Of a stretch of 64,000 nucleotides of DNA, positions 54,053-62,780 are shown one piece after another; position 1 is the stretch's first letter; every line of letters begins with the position of its first letter. Under the pieces are notes generated by a model. The model made no database searches and had not been told where the DNA came from. It saw only the letters and a list, made by a program, of their open reading frames with translations. The position numbers and the translations under genes were made by a program. The stretch is from Rubrivivax sp. SCN 71-131 (GTDB lineage: Bacteria; Pseudomonadota; Gammaproteobacteria; Burkholderiales; Burkholderiaceae_C). The DNA lies in the NCBI GenBank assembly GCA_001724995.1, contig MEFD01000019.1, positions 1 to 64,000 of the forward strand, given 5' to 3'.

Positions 54053-54746
54053 ATGAAGACCATTGGCCTCATCGGCGGCATGAGTTGGGAATCGACGATC
54101 CCTTACTACCGTCTGATCAACGAGACCGTCAAGGCCCGCTTGGGCGGCCTGCATTCAGCCAAGATCATTCTGCACAGCGTCGACTTCCACGACATTGAAC
54201 GGCTGCAGCACGCTGGTGATTGGGAGGGCGGGCGCCGTATTGGCCAAGGCCGCGCGTTCGCTCGAGGCGGCGGGAGCGGACTTCCTGTTCCTTTGCACCA
54301 ACACCATGCACAAGGTCGCGCCTTCCATTGAAGAGGCCGTAACCATCCCGCTCCTTCACATTGCCGACCCGACGGCCACCGAAATCAGGCAGGCCGGTCA
54401 CTCCACGGTCGGGCTCCTCGGGACCCGGTTCACGATGCAACAGCCGTTCTACCGGGAACGACTGAGCGCGCGCCATGGGCTTCACGTGATCGTCCCGGGA
54501 GCCGCAGACTGCGATTCAGTTCACCGCATCATCTACGAGGAGCTGTGTCTGGGCGTTGTCTTGCCGCAGTAGCGCCTCGAGTTCCAAAGGGTCATGTCAG
54601 GCTTGGCGTCCCAGGGCGCACAGGCGATCGTTCTGGGCTGTACGGAGATTTCGCTCCTGGTCGGTGACCGGGATGCCGACGTTGCGCTGTTCGATACCAC
54701 GGCCATTCACGCGCGTGCAGCGGCGCAAGAGGCGCTCGCGGGGTGA
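54053..54746 (+). pseudogene. Aspartate/glutamate racemase family gene, frameshifted and nonsense
   Basis: The frame starts at ATG 54053 after AGGAG (KTIGLIGGMSWESTIPYYRLI) and runs to about residue 55 (LQHAGDWEGG). It then continues one frame over from about 54217-54240 (AKAARSLEAAGADFLFL). Both catalytic Cys are visible downstream: CTNTMHKV and GCTEISLL. A TAG at 54570-54572 interrupts where LPxSR would be expected. The total 694 bases is not a multiple of three (231 codons plus one), consistent with one inserted base. It looks like RacX/YgeA, about 231 residues if repaired. As given it cannot make a full enzyme. Confidence 0.85.
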
Positions 54747-54822
54747 CGCCCGAGCCTTGCATCGAGCGGACGTCCAACAGCCGGCTTTGCCGTCGGTGCA
54801 GCGCGCCGCGGCGGCGGCGCGG

Positions 54823-55221
54823 TCAGTGTCTCGGGAACACCAGCCCGAGGTCATCGACGAAGTCGGCCAGGCCGGCATCGCTCAGTTCGTCCAGCGTCTT
54901 CAGCACATAGGGCTGCAGGCGCCCTCGGCGCACCAGCGGCCGCATGCGCGCCGCCCCGTGGGCGCGCAGCTCGCCGAGCGCCTCGCTGTCGGTGACCAGC
55001 ACGAGCGCCACATCCGGCTCGAACGTGCCGTGATATTCGCGCTGCGTCACCTGCACGCCTTCGGCGTCCGTGCGCCACACGAGCAGCTTGCCGCGACCGC
55101 ACGCGAACTCGTCGCGTCCCAACACGCCGATCCAAGCCGAGGCGCCGGGCCAGGCCTGGCGCTCCAGCCAGGAGCGCCACGCCATGCAGTCGAGAGAGTC
55201 TTCGTCGAGCGCCATGTCCAT
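54823..55221 (-). CDS. Conserved protein of unknown function
   Basis: This is a 132-residue acidic protein starting at ATG 55221 (or 55215). It contains WRSWLERQAWPGASAWIGVL and EPDVALVLVTDSEALGELRAH. No family is recognised. It lies between the racemase remnant and tRNA-Ser and is transcribed the same way as the tRNA; the tRNA terminator at 55281-55306 separates the two. Confidence 0.55.
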   Translation of the reverse strand: MDMALDEDSLDCMAWRSWLERQAWPGASAWIGVLGRDEFACGRGKLLVWRTDAEGVQVTQREYHGTFEPDVALVLVTDSEALGELRAHGAARMRPLVRRGRLQPYVLKTLDELSDAGLADFVDDLGLVFPRH

Positions 55222-55280
55222 CCATCTTCGTGGGCTGCACAGAATGCCAAGTCCAGCGCCGGGCAAATCGTCGAGACAGC

Positions 55281-55306
55281 AAAAAAGCCACTGAAACCAG
55301 TGGCTT
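55281..55306 (-). terminator. Intrinsic terminator of tRNA-Ser(GGA)
   Basis: Read on the minus strand: a 9-bp stem AAGCCACTG/CAGTGGCTT (55285-55293/55298-55306, loop GTTT) followed by T6 (complement of 55281-55286). It starts nine bases after the tRNA CCA. Confidence 0.9.
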
Positions 55307-55315
55307 GCGATGTCT

Positions 55316-55406
55316 TGGCGGAGGGAGCGGGATTCGAACCCGCGGTGGGCTGTTAACCCACACACGCTTTCCAGGCGTGCGACTTAAACCACTCATCCAT
55401 CCCTCC
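55316..55406 (-). tRNA. tRNA-Ser (anticodon GGA)
   Basis: Read on the minus strand: acceptor GGAGGGA/TCCCTCC, long variable arm (TGTGGGTTAACAGCCCACC), and encoded CCA. The anticodon stem GCACGC-CTGGAAA-GCGTGT encloses GGA. The length of 91 bases and the extra arm fit class II tRNA-Ser. Confidence 0.95.
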
Positions 55407-55510
55407 GCAGGGATGCGGCTAGCGCCCGCTCGAGACGGGCGCCTTGCGGCCAGGCAAGCGGCGGATTCTAGCGGGCCCGGGTGCGCCGGCGGTGACGCGG
55501 GCCGCTTCGA

Positions 55511-56419
55511 TCAGCCGCCTGTGCCCTTGATCAGCGCCATCGCGCTGCCGATGAGGGCCGAGACCTCGGCCATGTTGCCGGGGACGATCATCGTGTTGTT
55601 CTTCTGCGCCAGCTGCGCATAGGCTTCGACCGCCTTCTCCGCGACCTTGAGCTGCACCGCCTGCTCGCCGCCGGGCGTGCGGATGGCCGCGGCGATCTGC
55701 TGGATGGCGTGGGCGCTGGCCTGCGCCACGGCGACGATGGCGGCGGCCTCGCCCTCGGCCTTGTTGATCTCGGCCTGCTTCTCGCCCTCGGAGCGCGCGA
55801 TGTTCGCCTCGCGGTCACCGGTGGCGAGGTTGATCTGCTCCTGGCGCTTGCCTTCGGAGGTCGCGATGACGGCACGCTTCTCGCGCTCGGCCGTGATCTG
55901 CGCCTGCATTGCGCGCAGGATCTCGACCGGCGGCGTGAGATCCTTGATCTCGTAGCGCAGCACCTTCACGCCCCAGTTCAGCGCGGCCTCGTCGAGCGCG
56001 GCGACGACGGCGGCGTTGATGATGTCGCGCTCCTCGAAGGTCTTGTCCAGCTCCATGCGGCCGATGACGCTGCGCAGCGTGGTCTGCGCGAGCTGCGTGA
56101 TGGCGACGATGTAGTCGCTGCTGCCGTAGCTGGCGCGCATCGGGTCGGTGACCTGAAAGAAGAGCACGCCGTCGACCTGCAGCTGCGTGTTGTCCTTGGT
56201 GATGCAGACCTGGCTCGGCACGTCCAGCGGCACTTCCTTGAGCGAGTGCCGGTAGGCCACGCGCTCGATGAAGGGGATGACGAACTTCAGGCCCGGGGTG
56301 AGCGTGCGGTCGTACTTGCCCAGGCGCTCGACCACCCAGGCGTGCTGCTGCGGCACGATCTTGAACGTGCGTACGACGAAGATGAGGGCAATGACGGCGA
56401 TGATGAGAACGAGTTCCAC
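55511..56419 (-). CDS. qmcA: SPFH/stomatin-like protein QmcA
   Basis: This is a 302-residue membrane-associated protein of the stomatin/prohibitin family. It has an N-terminal membrane helix (VLIIAVIALIFVVRTF), the SPFH domain (IVPQQHAWVVERLGKYDRTL ... RDIINAAVVAALDEAALNWG), and a coiled coil with REKRAVIATSEGKRQ. It organises membrane regions and binds FtsH-type proteases. It is paired with nfeD, 10 bases upstream on the same strand, as in many bacteria. Confidence 0.93.
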   Translation of the reverse strand: MELVLIIAVIALIFVVRTFKIVPQQHAWVVERLGKYDRTLTPGLKFVIPFIERVAYRHSLKEVPLDVPSQVCITKDNTQLQVDGVLFFQVTDPMRASYGSSDYIVAITQLAQTTLRSVIGRMELDKTFEERDIINAAVVAALDEAALNWGVKVLRYEIKDLTPPVEILRAMQAQITAEREKRAVIATSEGKRQEQINLATGDREANIARSEGEKQAEINKAEGEAAAIVAVAQASAHAIQQIAAAIRTPGGEQAVQLKVAEKAVEAYAQLAQKNNTMIVPGNMAEVSALIGSAMALIKGTGG

Positions 56420-56429
56420 GGCTTGCTCC

Positions 56430-56882
56430 TCAGTTCGTCTTGTTCGGGTTCGGGTTCGGGCTCAGGATCAATTCGTTGCCCTGCACGGCGATGATCTCGT
56501 GCGGGCCGGGAACGACCGGGGCGCCCGGTGCCAGGCGCGCGCTCCAGCCCGCGCCGCGGTATTGCACGCGCGTGCGCCGCTCGTCGTCCCATTCCTGCAC
56601 CGTCACCGCCTCGCCGATGTCGAGGTTGGCGTCGCGGTTGCGATCGACCGGCGCAGAGCGCGGCGCGCTGGCGCGCCGGTAGTGCCAGATCGCGGTGGCG
56701 CCGGCGCCGCACAGCGCCGCGGCCGCCACCTGCACCTCGGTGGCGGCGCCGGCGTGGGCCAGCAGCGCGCCGGCAGTGCAGCCGAGCGCGAGCATCAGCA
56801 GGTAGAAGGTGCCGCTCACCAGCTCCACGGCTACCAGGATGCCGGCGGCCAGCCACCACCAGGTCGGCGCACTCCAATCCAT
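56430..56882 (-). CDS. NfeD-like membrane protein
   Basis: This is a 150-residue protein with three membrane helices in the first 65 residues (WWLAAGILVAVELVSGTFYL) and a C-terminal OB-fold (GEAVTVQEWDDERRTRVQYRG). It belongs to the short NfeD family that partners with SPFH proteins. The C terminus ends PNPNPNKTN because of a GGGTTC tandem in the DNA. The start is ATG 56882. qmcA follows. Confidence 0.9.
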   Translation of the reverse strand: MDWSAPTWWWLAAGILVAVELVSGTFYLLMLALGCTAGALLAHAGAATEVQVAAAALCGAGATAIWHYRRASAPRSAPVDRNRDANLDIGEAVTVQEWDDERRTRVQYRGAGWSARLAPGAPVVPGPHEIIAVQGNELILSPNPNPNKTN

Positions 56883-57094
56883 CGTCGTCTCCTGCGCGCG
56901 AGCGCTGACGCCGCAGTGTAGCCAGTGGCGCAGGACGAGCCGCAGGAGGAGCCGCCGATGTTGGCGCCACCATCGCGGCCGCGCAGACGGACTGAGCCTA
57001 CACTTCGCGCCTTTGCGGCGGCCGCCGGAGCCGATCGCCGCGCTTTTCGTGGCCGCAGGGTCACGCCTGATCCGCACCGAGAGGCGTCGTCGCC

Positions 57095-59350
57095 ATGCTG
57101 CGTTTTCGCTTTCCCATCGTCATCATCGACGAGGACTTTCGCTCCGAGAACACCTCGGGCTTCGGCATCCGGGCGTTGGCCGCGGCGATCGAGAAGGAGG
57201 GCTTCGAGGTCGTCGGCGCCACCAGCTACGGCGACCTGGCGCAGTTCGCGCAGCAGCAGAGCCGTGCCAGCGCCTTCATCCTGTCGATCGACGACGAGGA
57301 GTTCGGCACCGGGCCCGACCTCGACCCGGCGGTGGTGAATCTGCGCAAGTTCATCCAGGAGATCCGCTTCAAGAACGCCGAGATCCCGATCTACATCTAC
57401 GGCGAGACGCGCACCAGCCAGCACATTCCCAACGACGTGCTGCGCGAGCTGCACGGCTTCATCCACATGTTCGAGGACACGCCGGAGTTCGTCGCCCGGC
57501 ACATCATCCGCGAGGCGCGCAGCTACCTCGATGGCCTGGCGCCGCCCTTCTTCAAGGCCTTGATCGACTACGCCCAGGACGGCAGCTACTCCTGGCACTG
57601 CCCGGGCCACAGCGGCGGCGTGGCTTTCCTGAAGAGCCCCGTGGGGCAGATGTTCCACCAGTTCTTCGGCGAGAACATGCTGCGCGCCGACGTCTGCAAC
57701 GCGGTCGAGGAGCTGGGCCAGCTGCTCGACCACACCGGGCCGGTGGCGGCCAGCGAGCGCAACGCGGCGCGCATCTTCAACGCCGACCACTGCTTCTTCG
57801 TCACCAACGGCACGAGCACGAGCAACAAGATGGTGTGGCACCACACGGTGGCGCCGGGCGACGTGGTGGTGGTGGACCGCAACTGCCACAAGTCGATCCT
57901 GCACAGCATCATCATGACCGGCGCGGTTCCGGTGTTCCTCACGCCCACGCGCAACCACCACGGCATCATCGGTCCGATCCCGCAGGCCGAATTCAGCCGC
58001 GCCGCCATCGAGCGCAAGATCAAGGCCAACCCGCTGCTGGCCGGCACGGAAGCGAAGAAGGTGCGCCCGCGCATCCTCACCCTCACGCAGAGCACCTACG
58101 ACGGCGTGCTCTACAACACCGAGACGATCAAGCACGGCCTGGACGGCTACATCGACAACCTGCACTTCGACGAGGCCTGGCTGCCGCACGCGGCCTTCCA
58201 CCCGTTCTACGGACAGTTCCACGCGATGGGCAAGAAGCGCGCGCGGCCCAGGCAGCAGGTGGTCTGGGCCACGCAGAGCACGCACAAGCTGCTGGCGGGC
58301 TTGAGCCAGGCCAGCCAGGTGCTGGTGCAGGACGCGGTCGAGATCAAGCTCGACCGCCACCTCTTCAACGAGGCCTACCTGATGCACACCAGCACCAGCC
58401 CCCAGTACGCGATCATCGCCAGCTGCGACGTCTCGGCCGCGATGATGGAGGCACCCGGGGGCAAGGCGTTGGTGGAGGAGAGCATCCTCGAGTCGCTGGA
58501 CTTCCGCCGCGCCATGCGCAAGGTCGAGAAGGACTACGGCCGCGACTGGTGGTTCAAGGTCTGGGGGCCGGAGAAGCTCGCCGAGGAGGGCGTGGGCACC
58601 AGCGCCGACTGGATGCTCGAGGCCGACGCCAGGTGGCACGGCTTCGGCGCGCTGGCGCCGGGCTTCAACCTGCTCGACCCGATCAAGTGCACCATCATCA
58701 CGCCGGGGCTCGGGCTTTCGGGCAAGTTCGCCAAGACCGGCATTCCGGCGTCCATCGTCACCAAGTTCCTCGCCGAGCACGGCATCGTGGTCGAGAAGAC
58801 GGGGCTCTACTCGTTCTTCATCATGTTCACCATCGGCATCACCAAGGGCCGCTGGAACACGATGGTCACGGCGCTGCAGCAGTTCAAGGACGACTACGAC
58901 AAGAATGCGCCGCTGTGGCGCATCCTGCCCGAGTTCTGCGCCGCGCACCCGCGCTACGAGCGCATGGGGCTGCGCGAGCTCTGCCAGGCGATCCACGAGA
59001 CCTACGCCCAGAACGATGTCGCGCGGCTGACGACCGAGATGTACCTCTCGGACCTGCAGCCGGCGATGAAGCCCAGCGATGCCTATGCGCACATCGCGCG
59101 GCGCAGCACCGAGCGCGTGCCGATCGACGCGCTCGAGGGCCGCATCACGACGGCGCTGCTGACGCCGTATCCGCCCGGCATTCCGCTGCTGATCCCGGGC
59201 GAGCGCTTCAACCGCCGCATCGTCGACTACCTGCAGTTCGCACGCCGCTTCAACGAGGCCTTCCCCGGCTTCGACACCGACGTGCACGGCCTCGTGGGCG
59301 AGGCGCGGGATGGCGCACCGGGCTACTTCGTCGACTGCGTGAAGGCCTGA
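57095..59350 (+). CDS. Arginine/lysine/ornithine decarboxylase
   Basis: This is a 751-residue PLP enzyme of the large fold-I basic amino acid decarboxylase family (AdiA/LdcC/SpeF). It has an N-terminal response-regulator-like wing (residues 1-125, IIDEDFRSENTSGFGIRALA), the core with the Schiff-base Lys K398 (TQSTHKLLAGLSQAS) and HFDEAWLPHAAF, and a C-terminal domain (PYPPGIPLLIPGERF). Length and ends match degradative arginine decarboxylase best, but ornithine or lysine specificity cannot be excluded. No antiporter gene is adjacent, so polyamine synthesis is as likely as acid resistance. Confidence 0.9.
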   Translation: MLRFRFPIVIIDEDFRSENTSGFGIRALAAAIEKEGFEVVGATSYGDLAQFAQQQSRASAFILSIDDEEFGTGPDLDPAVVNLRKFIQEIRFKNAEIPIYIYGETRTSQHIPNDVLRELHGFIHMFEDTPEFVARHIIREARSYLDGLAPPFFKALIDYAQDGSYSWHCPGHSGGVAFLKSPVGQMFHQFFGENMLRADVCNAVEELGQLLDHTGPVAASERNAARIFNADHCFFVTNGTSTSNKMVWHHTVAPGDVVVVDRNCHKSILHSIIMTGAVPVFLTPTRNHHGIIGPIPQAEFSRAAIERKIKANPLLAGTEAKKVRPRILTLTQSTYDGVLYNTETIKHGLDGYIDNLHFDEAWLPHAAFHPFYGQFHAMGKKRARPRQQVVWATQSTHKLLAGLSQASQVLVQDAVEIKLDRHLFNEAYLMHTSTSPQYAIIASCDVSAAMMEAPGGKALVEESILESLDFRRAMRKVEKDYGRDWWFKVWGPEKLAEEGVGTSADWMLEADARWHGFGALAPGFNLLDPIKCTIITPGLGLSGKFAKTGIPASIVTKFLAEHGIVVEKTGLYSFFIMFTIGITKGRWNTMVTALQQFKDDYDKNAPLWRILPEFCAAHPRYERMGLRELCQAIHETYAQNDVARLTTEMYLSDLQPAMKPSDAYAHIARRSTERVPIDALEGRITTALLTPYPPGIPLLIPGERFNRRIVDYLQFARRFNEAFPGFDTDVHGLVGEARDGAPGYFVDCVKA

Positions 59351-59358
59351 TCGCAGGC

Positions 59359-59380
59359 CTCGGGCTGCCGACGGCCCGAG
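59359..59380. terminator. Convergent hairpin between decarboxylase and fabI
   Basis: CTCGGGC (59359-59365)/GCCCGAG (59374-59380) is a perfect 7-bp stem in the 62-base convergent spacer. It lacks a T-run on either side. Confidence 0.45.
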
Positions 59381-59412
59381 CGCCGTGCGGCCAGCCCGGA
59401 ACGGGGCCGTGC

Positions 59413-60201
59413 TCAGGCGCCGTCGGGATCGGCGATCGCCACCTGGCTGAAGCCGCCGTCGACGTAGACGATCTCGGCGCTGATGCCGCCGGCCAGGTCC
59501 GAGAGCAGGAAGGCCGCGGCGTTGCCGACGTCCTCGATGGTGATCGCGCGGCGGATCGGCGTCATCGCGGCGAAGGACGAGAGCAGCTTGCCGAAGTCCT
59601 TGATGCCCGAGGCGGCCAGCGTCCTGATCGGCCCGGCGGAGATGCCGTTGACGCGGATGCCGCGCTTGCCGAGATCGGCGGCGAGGAAGCGCACGCTGGC
59701 CTCGAGCGAGGCCTTGGCCAGTCCCATCAGGTTGTAGTGCGGCACGGCACGCATGGCGCCCAGGTAGGACAGCGTGAGCAGCGAGGCGCCCGGGCGCAGC
59801 CGCGGCAGCGCGGCCTTGGCCAGCGCCGGGAAGCTGTAGGCCGAAATGTCGTGCGCGACGCGGAAGTTCTCGCGCGAGAGGCCGTCGAGGAACTCGCCGG
59901 CGATGGCCTCGCGCGGCGCGAAGGCGATCGCGTGCACGAGACCGTCGAACTGTTCCCAGCGCTGGCCGAGCTGCTCGAAGAGGCGCTCGATCTGCGCATC
60001 GTCGCCGACGTCGCATTCGAAGACGAGGTCTGTGCCCAGCTCGCGGCCGAACTCGAGGCTGCGTTCGCGAAAGCGCTCGCCGACGTAGCTGAGCGCGAGC
60101 TCGGCGCCTTCGCGCCGGCAGGCCTGGGCGATGCCGTAGGCGATCGAGCGGTTGGAGAGCACTCCGGTGATCAAGAGACGCTTGCCGGCGAGGAAACCCA
60201 T
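59413..60201 (-). CDS. fabI: Enoyl-[acyl-carrier-protein] reductase (NADH)
   Basis: This is a 262-residue last-step fatty-acid reductase. The atypical SDR cofactor motif is [17 protein letters not shown]. The active site [13 protein letters not shown] gives the Tyr-x6-Lys spacing of Fab[16 protein letters not shown] is the family loop, the target region of triclosan-type inhibitors. GGAG precedes ATG 60201. It is divergent from the rimP operon promoter. Confidence 0.95.
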   Translation of the reverse strand: MGFLAGKRLLITGVLSNRSIAYGIAQACRREGAELALSYVGERFRERSLEFGRELGTDLVFECDVGDDAQIERLFEQLGQRWEQFDGLVHAIAFAPREAIAGEFLDGLSRENFRVAHDISAYSFPALAKAALPRLRPGASLLTLSYLGAMRAVPHYNLMGLAKASLEASVRFLAADLGKRGIRVNGISAGPIRTLAASGIKDFGKLLSSFAAMTPIRRAITIEDVGNAAAFLLSDLAGGISAEIVYVDGGFSQVAIADPDGA

Positions 60202-60259
60202 GTCGACTCCATGCAGATGGCGTTGCAGCGATGGGATTGTGTCATGCACACATGGGCGC

Positions 60260-60289
60260 TTGATGTGCGGTCTTTGCGACCGCTATAAT
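60260..60289 (+). promoter_or_regulatory. Promoter of the rimP-nusA-infB operon
   Basis: TTGATG (60260-60265) and a perfect TATAAT (60284-60289) are separated by 18 bases. The transcript would start about 60296, giving a leader near 190 bases. This is the best sigma-70 promoter seen in the window. Confidence 0.75.
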
Positions 60290-60318
60290 CCCTGCTTTCC
60301 CGGATAAAGCACTTTCCT

Positions 60319-60347
60319 TGGGCGGAATCTTCCAGCCCATTTTTTTT
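60319..60347 (+). terminator. Leader terminator upstream of rimP (attenuator)
   Basis: TGGGCGGAA pairs with TTCC-A-GCCCA (60319-60327/60330-60339, one bulged A, two-base loop) followed by eight T residues (60340-60347). It lies about 25 bases after the predicted start site and 140 before rimP. On the minus strand there is no T-tract, so it does not serve fabI. It should yield a short RNA unless antiterminated. Confidence 0.8.
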
Positions 60348-60436
60348 GCTCGTGCCTTTTTGCGCGGGTGGCGCATGTGGCGCGTGCGCCGGGTGGGCGA
60401 TTCTTGCCGGAGCCCGCAGGGTCTGCGGACCGAGCG

Positions 60437-60466
60437 GGATCGGGCAGGATCGGGCAGGGTCGAGCA
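60437..60466. repeat. 10-bp tandem repeats in the rimP leader
   Basis: GGATCGGGCA occurs at 60437-60446 and 60447-60456, and GGGTCGAGCA at 60457-60466. Related GGGCAGG units continue to 60481, just before the chosen rimP start. Confidence 0.65.
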
Positions 60467-60486
60467 GGGCGGTTGGGCAGGTTGGA

Positions 60487-61227
60487 GTGAAGGCAGACGT
60501 GGTAGTTCGGAAGAAGGCGGCAAGGCCGGCGAGCGATGTCCGCAAGGCGGACAGACCGCGCACGGATCGGCATGCCTCCCTGGCCGGTCGCGCGTCGCCG
60601 TCCAGGGCGGCTGGGCCGTCCCGGGCGCCCGCCCGGGCGGGCCAGACGCAGCGCCCGCCGGTGCCCTTGGGGGCCGGTGCGCGCGCGCTGATCGAGACTT
60701 CGGTCGGCGCCCTGGGCTACGAGCTTGTCGAGGTGGAGCGGGGACCGCGCGGTCTGTTGCGGGTGACGATCGATCGCCTGCCCGGTCGCGCCTACCCCTC
60801 GGGGCCGGGGGATTTCGTCACGGTCGACGATTGCGAGCTCGTCACGCGCCAGTTGCAGTACGCGCTCGAAGTCGAGGCGGTGTCCTACGAGCGGCTCGAG
60901 GTGTCCTCTCCGGGCCTGGACCGCGTGCTGCGGACGCAGGCGCACTACGAGCGCTTCTGCGGCGCGGTGGTGACGCTGGAGCTCAGGCAGCCGCTGGACG
61001 GCCGCAAGGTCTTCAAGGGCGTGCTCGGGCAGGGCGGGCAGGGCGCGGCGGACGGCTGGACGCTGGTGTTCGACGACGGCCGGGGCGAGCAGGTGTTGGG
61101 ATTCGCGCTCGAAGAGGTCCGCGAGGCACGGCTGGTGCCGGTGCTGGACTTCAAGGGACGCGGTCGGAGCAAGGCGCAGGACGCGACGCCGGACGTGGCG
61201 CCGCTGGACGGAGGTCAGGATCGATGA
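60487..61227 (+). CDS. rimP: Ribosome maturation factor RimP
   Basis: RimP assists 30S maturation. The conserved core starts at about [26 protein letters not shown] and includes [21 protein letters not shown] and [15 protein letters not shown], followed by an SH3-like C domain. GTG 60487 is chosen (246 residues); GTG 60499 also has GAAGG upstream. Either gives about 55 extra basic, Ala/Arg-rich residues compared with typical RimP. GTG 60661 would give the usual length but has no ribosome site. The stop overlaps nusA (ATGA). Confidence 0.85.
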   Translation: MKADVVVRKKAARPASDVRKADRPRTDRHASLAGRASPSRAAGPSRAPARAGQTQRPPVPLGAGARALIETSVGALGYELVEVERGPRGLLRVTIDRLPGRAYPSGPGDFVTVDDCELVTRQLQYALEVEAVSYERLEVSSPGLDRVLRTQAHYERFCGAVVTLELRQPLDGRKVFKGVLGQGGQGAADGWTLVFDDGRGEQVLGFALEEVREARLVPVLDFKGRGRSKAQDATPDVAPLDGGQDR

Positions 61228-62702
61228 ATCGCGAAATGCTCATGCTGGTGGACGCCATCTCGCGCGAGAAGACGGTCGAGCGCGAGGTCGTGTTCGGGGC
61301 AGTCGAGGCGGCGCTGGCGTCGGCGAGCAAGAAGCTGCAGGGCGGCGAGGTCGACATTCGTGTGGCGGTGGACCGCGACACCGGCGAGTACGAGACCTTC
61401 CGCCGCTGGCTCGTCGTGCCCGACGAGGCCGGGCTGCAGAACCCGGACGCCGAGGAGATGCTTTCGGATGCGGTCGACCGCATCCAGGACATCGAGGTCG
61501 GCGACTACATCGAGGAGGCGATCGAGTCGGTGACCATCGGGCGCATCGGCGCGCAGGCGGCCAAGCAGGTGATCCTGCAGAAGATCCGCGACGCCGAGCG
61601 CGAGCAGCTGCTCAATGACTTCCTCTCGCGCGGCGACAGGATCTTCGTCGGCACCGTCAAGCGCCTGGACAAGGGCGACCTCATCGTCGAGAGCGGCCGC
61701 GTCGAGGGACGGCTGCGCCGCAGCGAGATGATTCCCAAGGAGAACCTGCGCAGCGGCGATCGCGTGCGCGCCTTCATCCTGGGCGTCGACCCCACGCTGC
61801 GCGGCCCGCAGATCATGCTCTCGCGCAGCGCGCCGGCCTTCATGGTCGAGCTCTTCGCGCAGGAGGTGCCGGAGATCGAGCAGGGCCTGCTGGAGATCAA
61901 GAGCTGCGCGCGCGACCCGGGCAGTCGCGCCAAGATCGCCGTCGTCAGCCACGACCGCCGCGTCGACCCCATCGGCACCTGCGTGGGCGTGCGCGGCTCG
62001 CGCGTCAACGGCGTCACGACCGAGCTCGCCGGCGAGCGCGTCGACATCGTGCTGTGGTCGGAGGACCCGGCGCAGTTCGTGATCGGGGCACTTGCGCCGG
62101 CCAACGTGCAGAGCATCGTCGTCGACGAGGAGCGCCACGCGATGGACGTCGTCGTCGACGAGGAAAACCTGGCGATCGCCATCGGGCGCGGCGGCCAGAA
62201 CGTGCGCCTGGCCTCGGACCTCACGGGCTGGCGCATCAACATCATGACGGCCGAGGAATCCGAGGCCAAGCAGGCCAGCGAGACCGAATCGGTGCGCAAG
62301 ATCTTCATCGACAAGCTGGACGTCGACGAGGAGGTCGCCGACATCCTCATCGCCGAGGGCTTCGGGAGCCTGGAGGAGGTCGCCTACGTGCCGCTGCAGG
62401 AGATGCTCGAGATCGAGTCCTTCGACGAGGAGACGGTGCAGGAGCTGCGCACGCGCGCCAAGGATGCGCTGTTGACGATGGAGATCGCGCAGGAGGAGAA
62501 GGTGGCCCAGGTCTCGCAGGACCTGCGCGATCTCGAGGGGCTGACGCCGGAGCTGATCGCCAAGCTCGCCGCCGAGGGCATCCATTCGCGCGACGACCTG
62601 GCCGACCTGGCCGTCGACGAGCTGATCGAGATGACCGGCATCGACGAGGAACAGGCGCGCGCGCTCATCATGAAGGCGCGCGAGCACTGGTTCACTGCCT
62701 GA
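61224..62702 (+). CDS. nusA: Transcription termination/antitermination factor NusA
   Basis: This is a 492-residue RNA-polymerase-associated factor. The N-terminal domain (1-125) contacts polymerase. It is followed by S1 ([20 protein letters not shown]), KH1 and KH2 ([19 protein letters not shown] and [20 protein letters not shown]), and two acidic repeats near the C terminus ([15 protein letters not shown], and [15 protein letters not shown]). AGGTCAGGA precedes ATG 61224, which overlaps the rimP stop. It could govern readthrough of the leader terminator at 60319. Confidence 0.97.
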   Translation: MNREMLMLVDAISREKTVEREVVFGAVEAALASASKKLQGGEVDIRVAVDRDTGEYETFRRWLVVPDEAGLQNPDAEEMLSDAVDRIQDIEVGDYIEEAIESVTIGRIGAQAAKQVILQKIRDAEREQLLNDFLSRGDRIFVGTVKRLDKGDLIVESGRVEGRLRRSEMIPKENLRSGDRVRAFILGVDPTLRGPQIMLSRSAPAFMVELFAQEVPEIEQGLLEIKSCARDPGSRAKIAVVSHDRRVDPIGTCVGVRGSRVNGVTTELAGERVDIVLWSEDPAQFVIGALAPANVQSIVVDEERHAMDVVVDEENLAIAIGRGGQNVRLASDLTGWRINIMTAEESEAKQASETESVRKIFIDKLDVDEEVADILIAEGFGSLEEVAYVPLQEMLEIESFDEETVQELRTRAKDALLTMEIAQEEKVAQVSQDLRDLEGLTPELIAKLAAEGIHSRDDLADLAVDELIEMTGIDEEQARALIMKAREHWFTA

Positions 62703-62780
62703 ACGATCCCCGCACGAAGCGCAGCCCGGACCCGCACGAACAGAAGATCACGTAGTACCAAAGGATAGGAAGCACCGCAC

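Noticed and set aside
54195..54572. Separate small gene inside the racemase region
   Set aside because: It is the shifted middle of the racemase; it starts with TTG without a ribosome site and carries the racemase Cys motif.
56440..56462. GGGTTC tandem run that looks telomere- or satellite-like
   Set aside because: It encodes the Asn-Pro tail of the NfeD-like protein and is only three to four units long.
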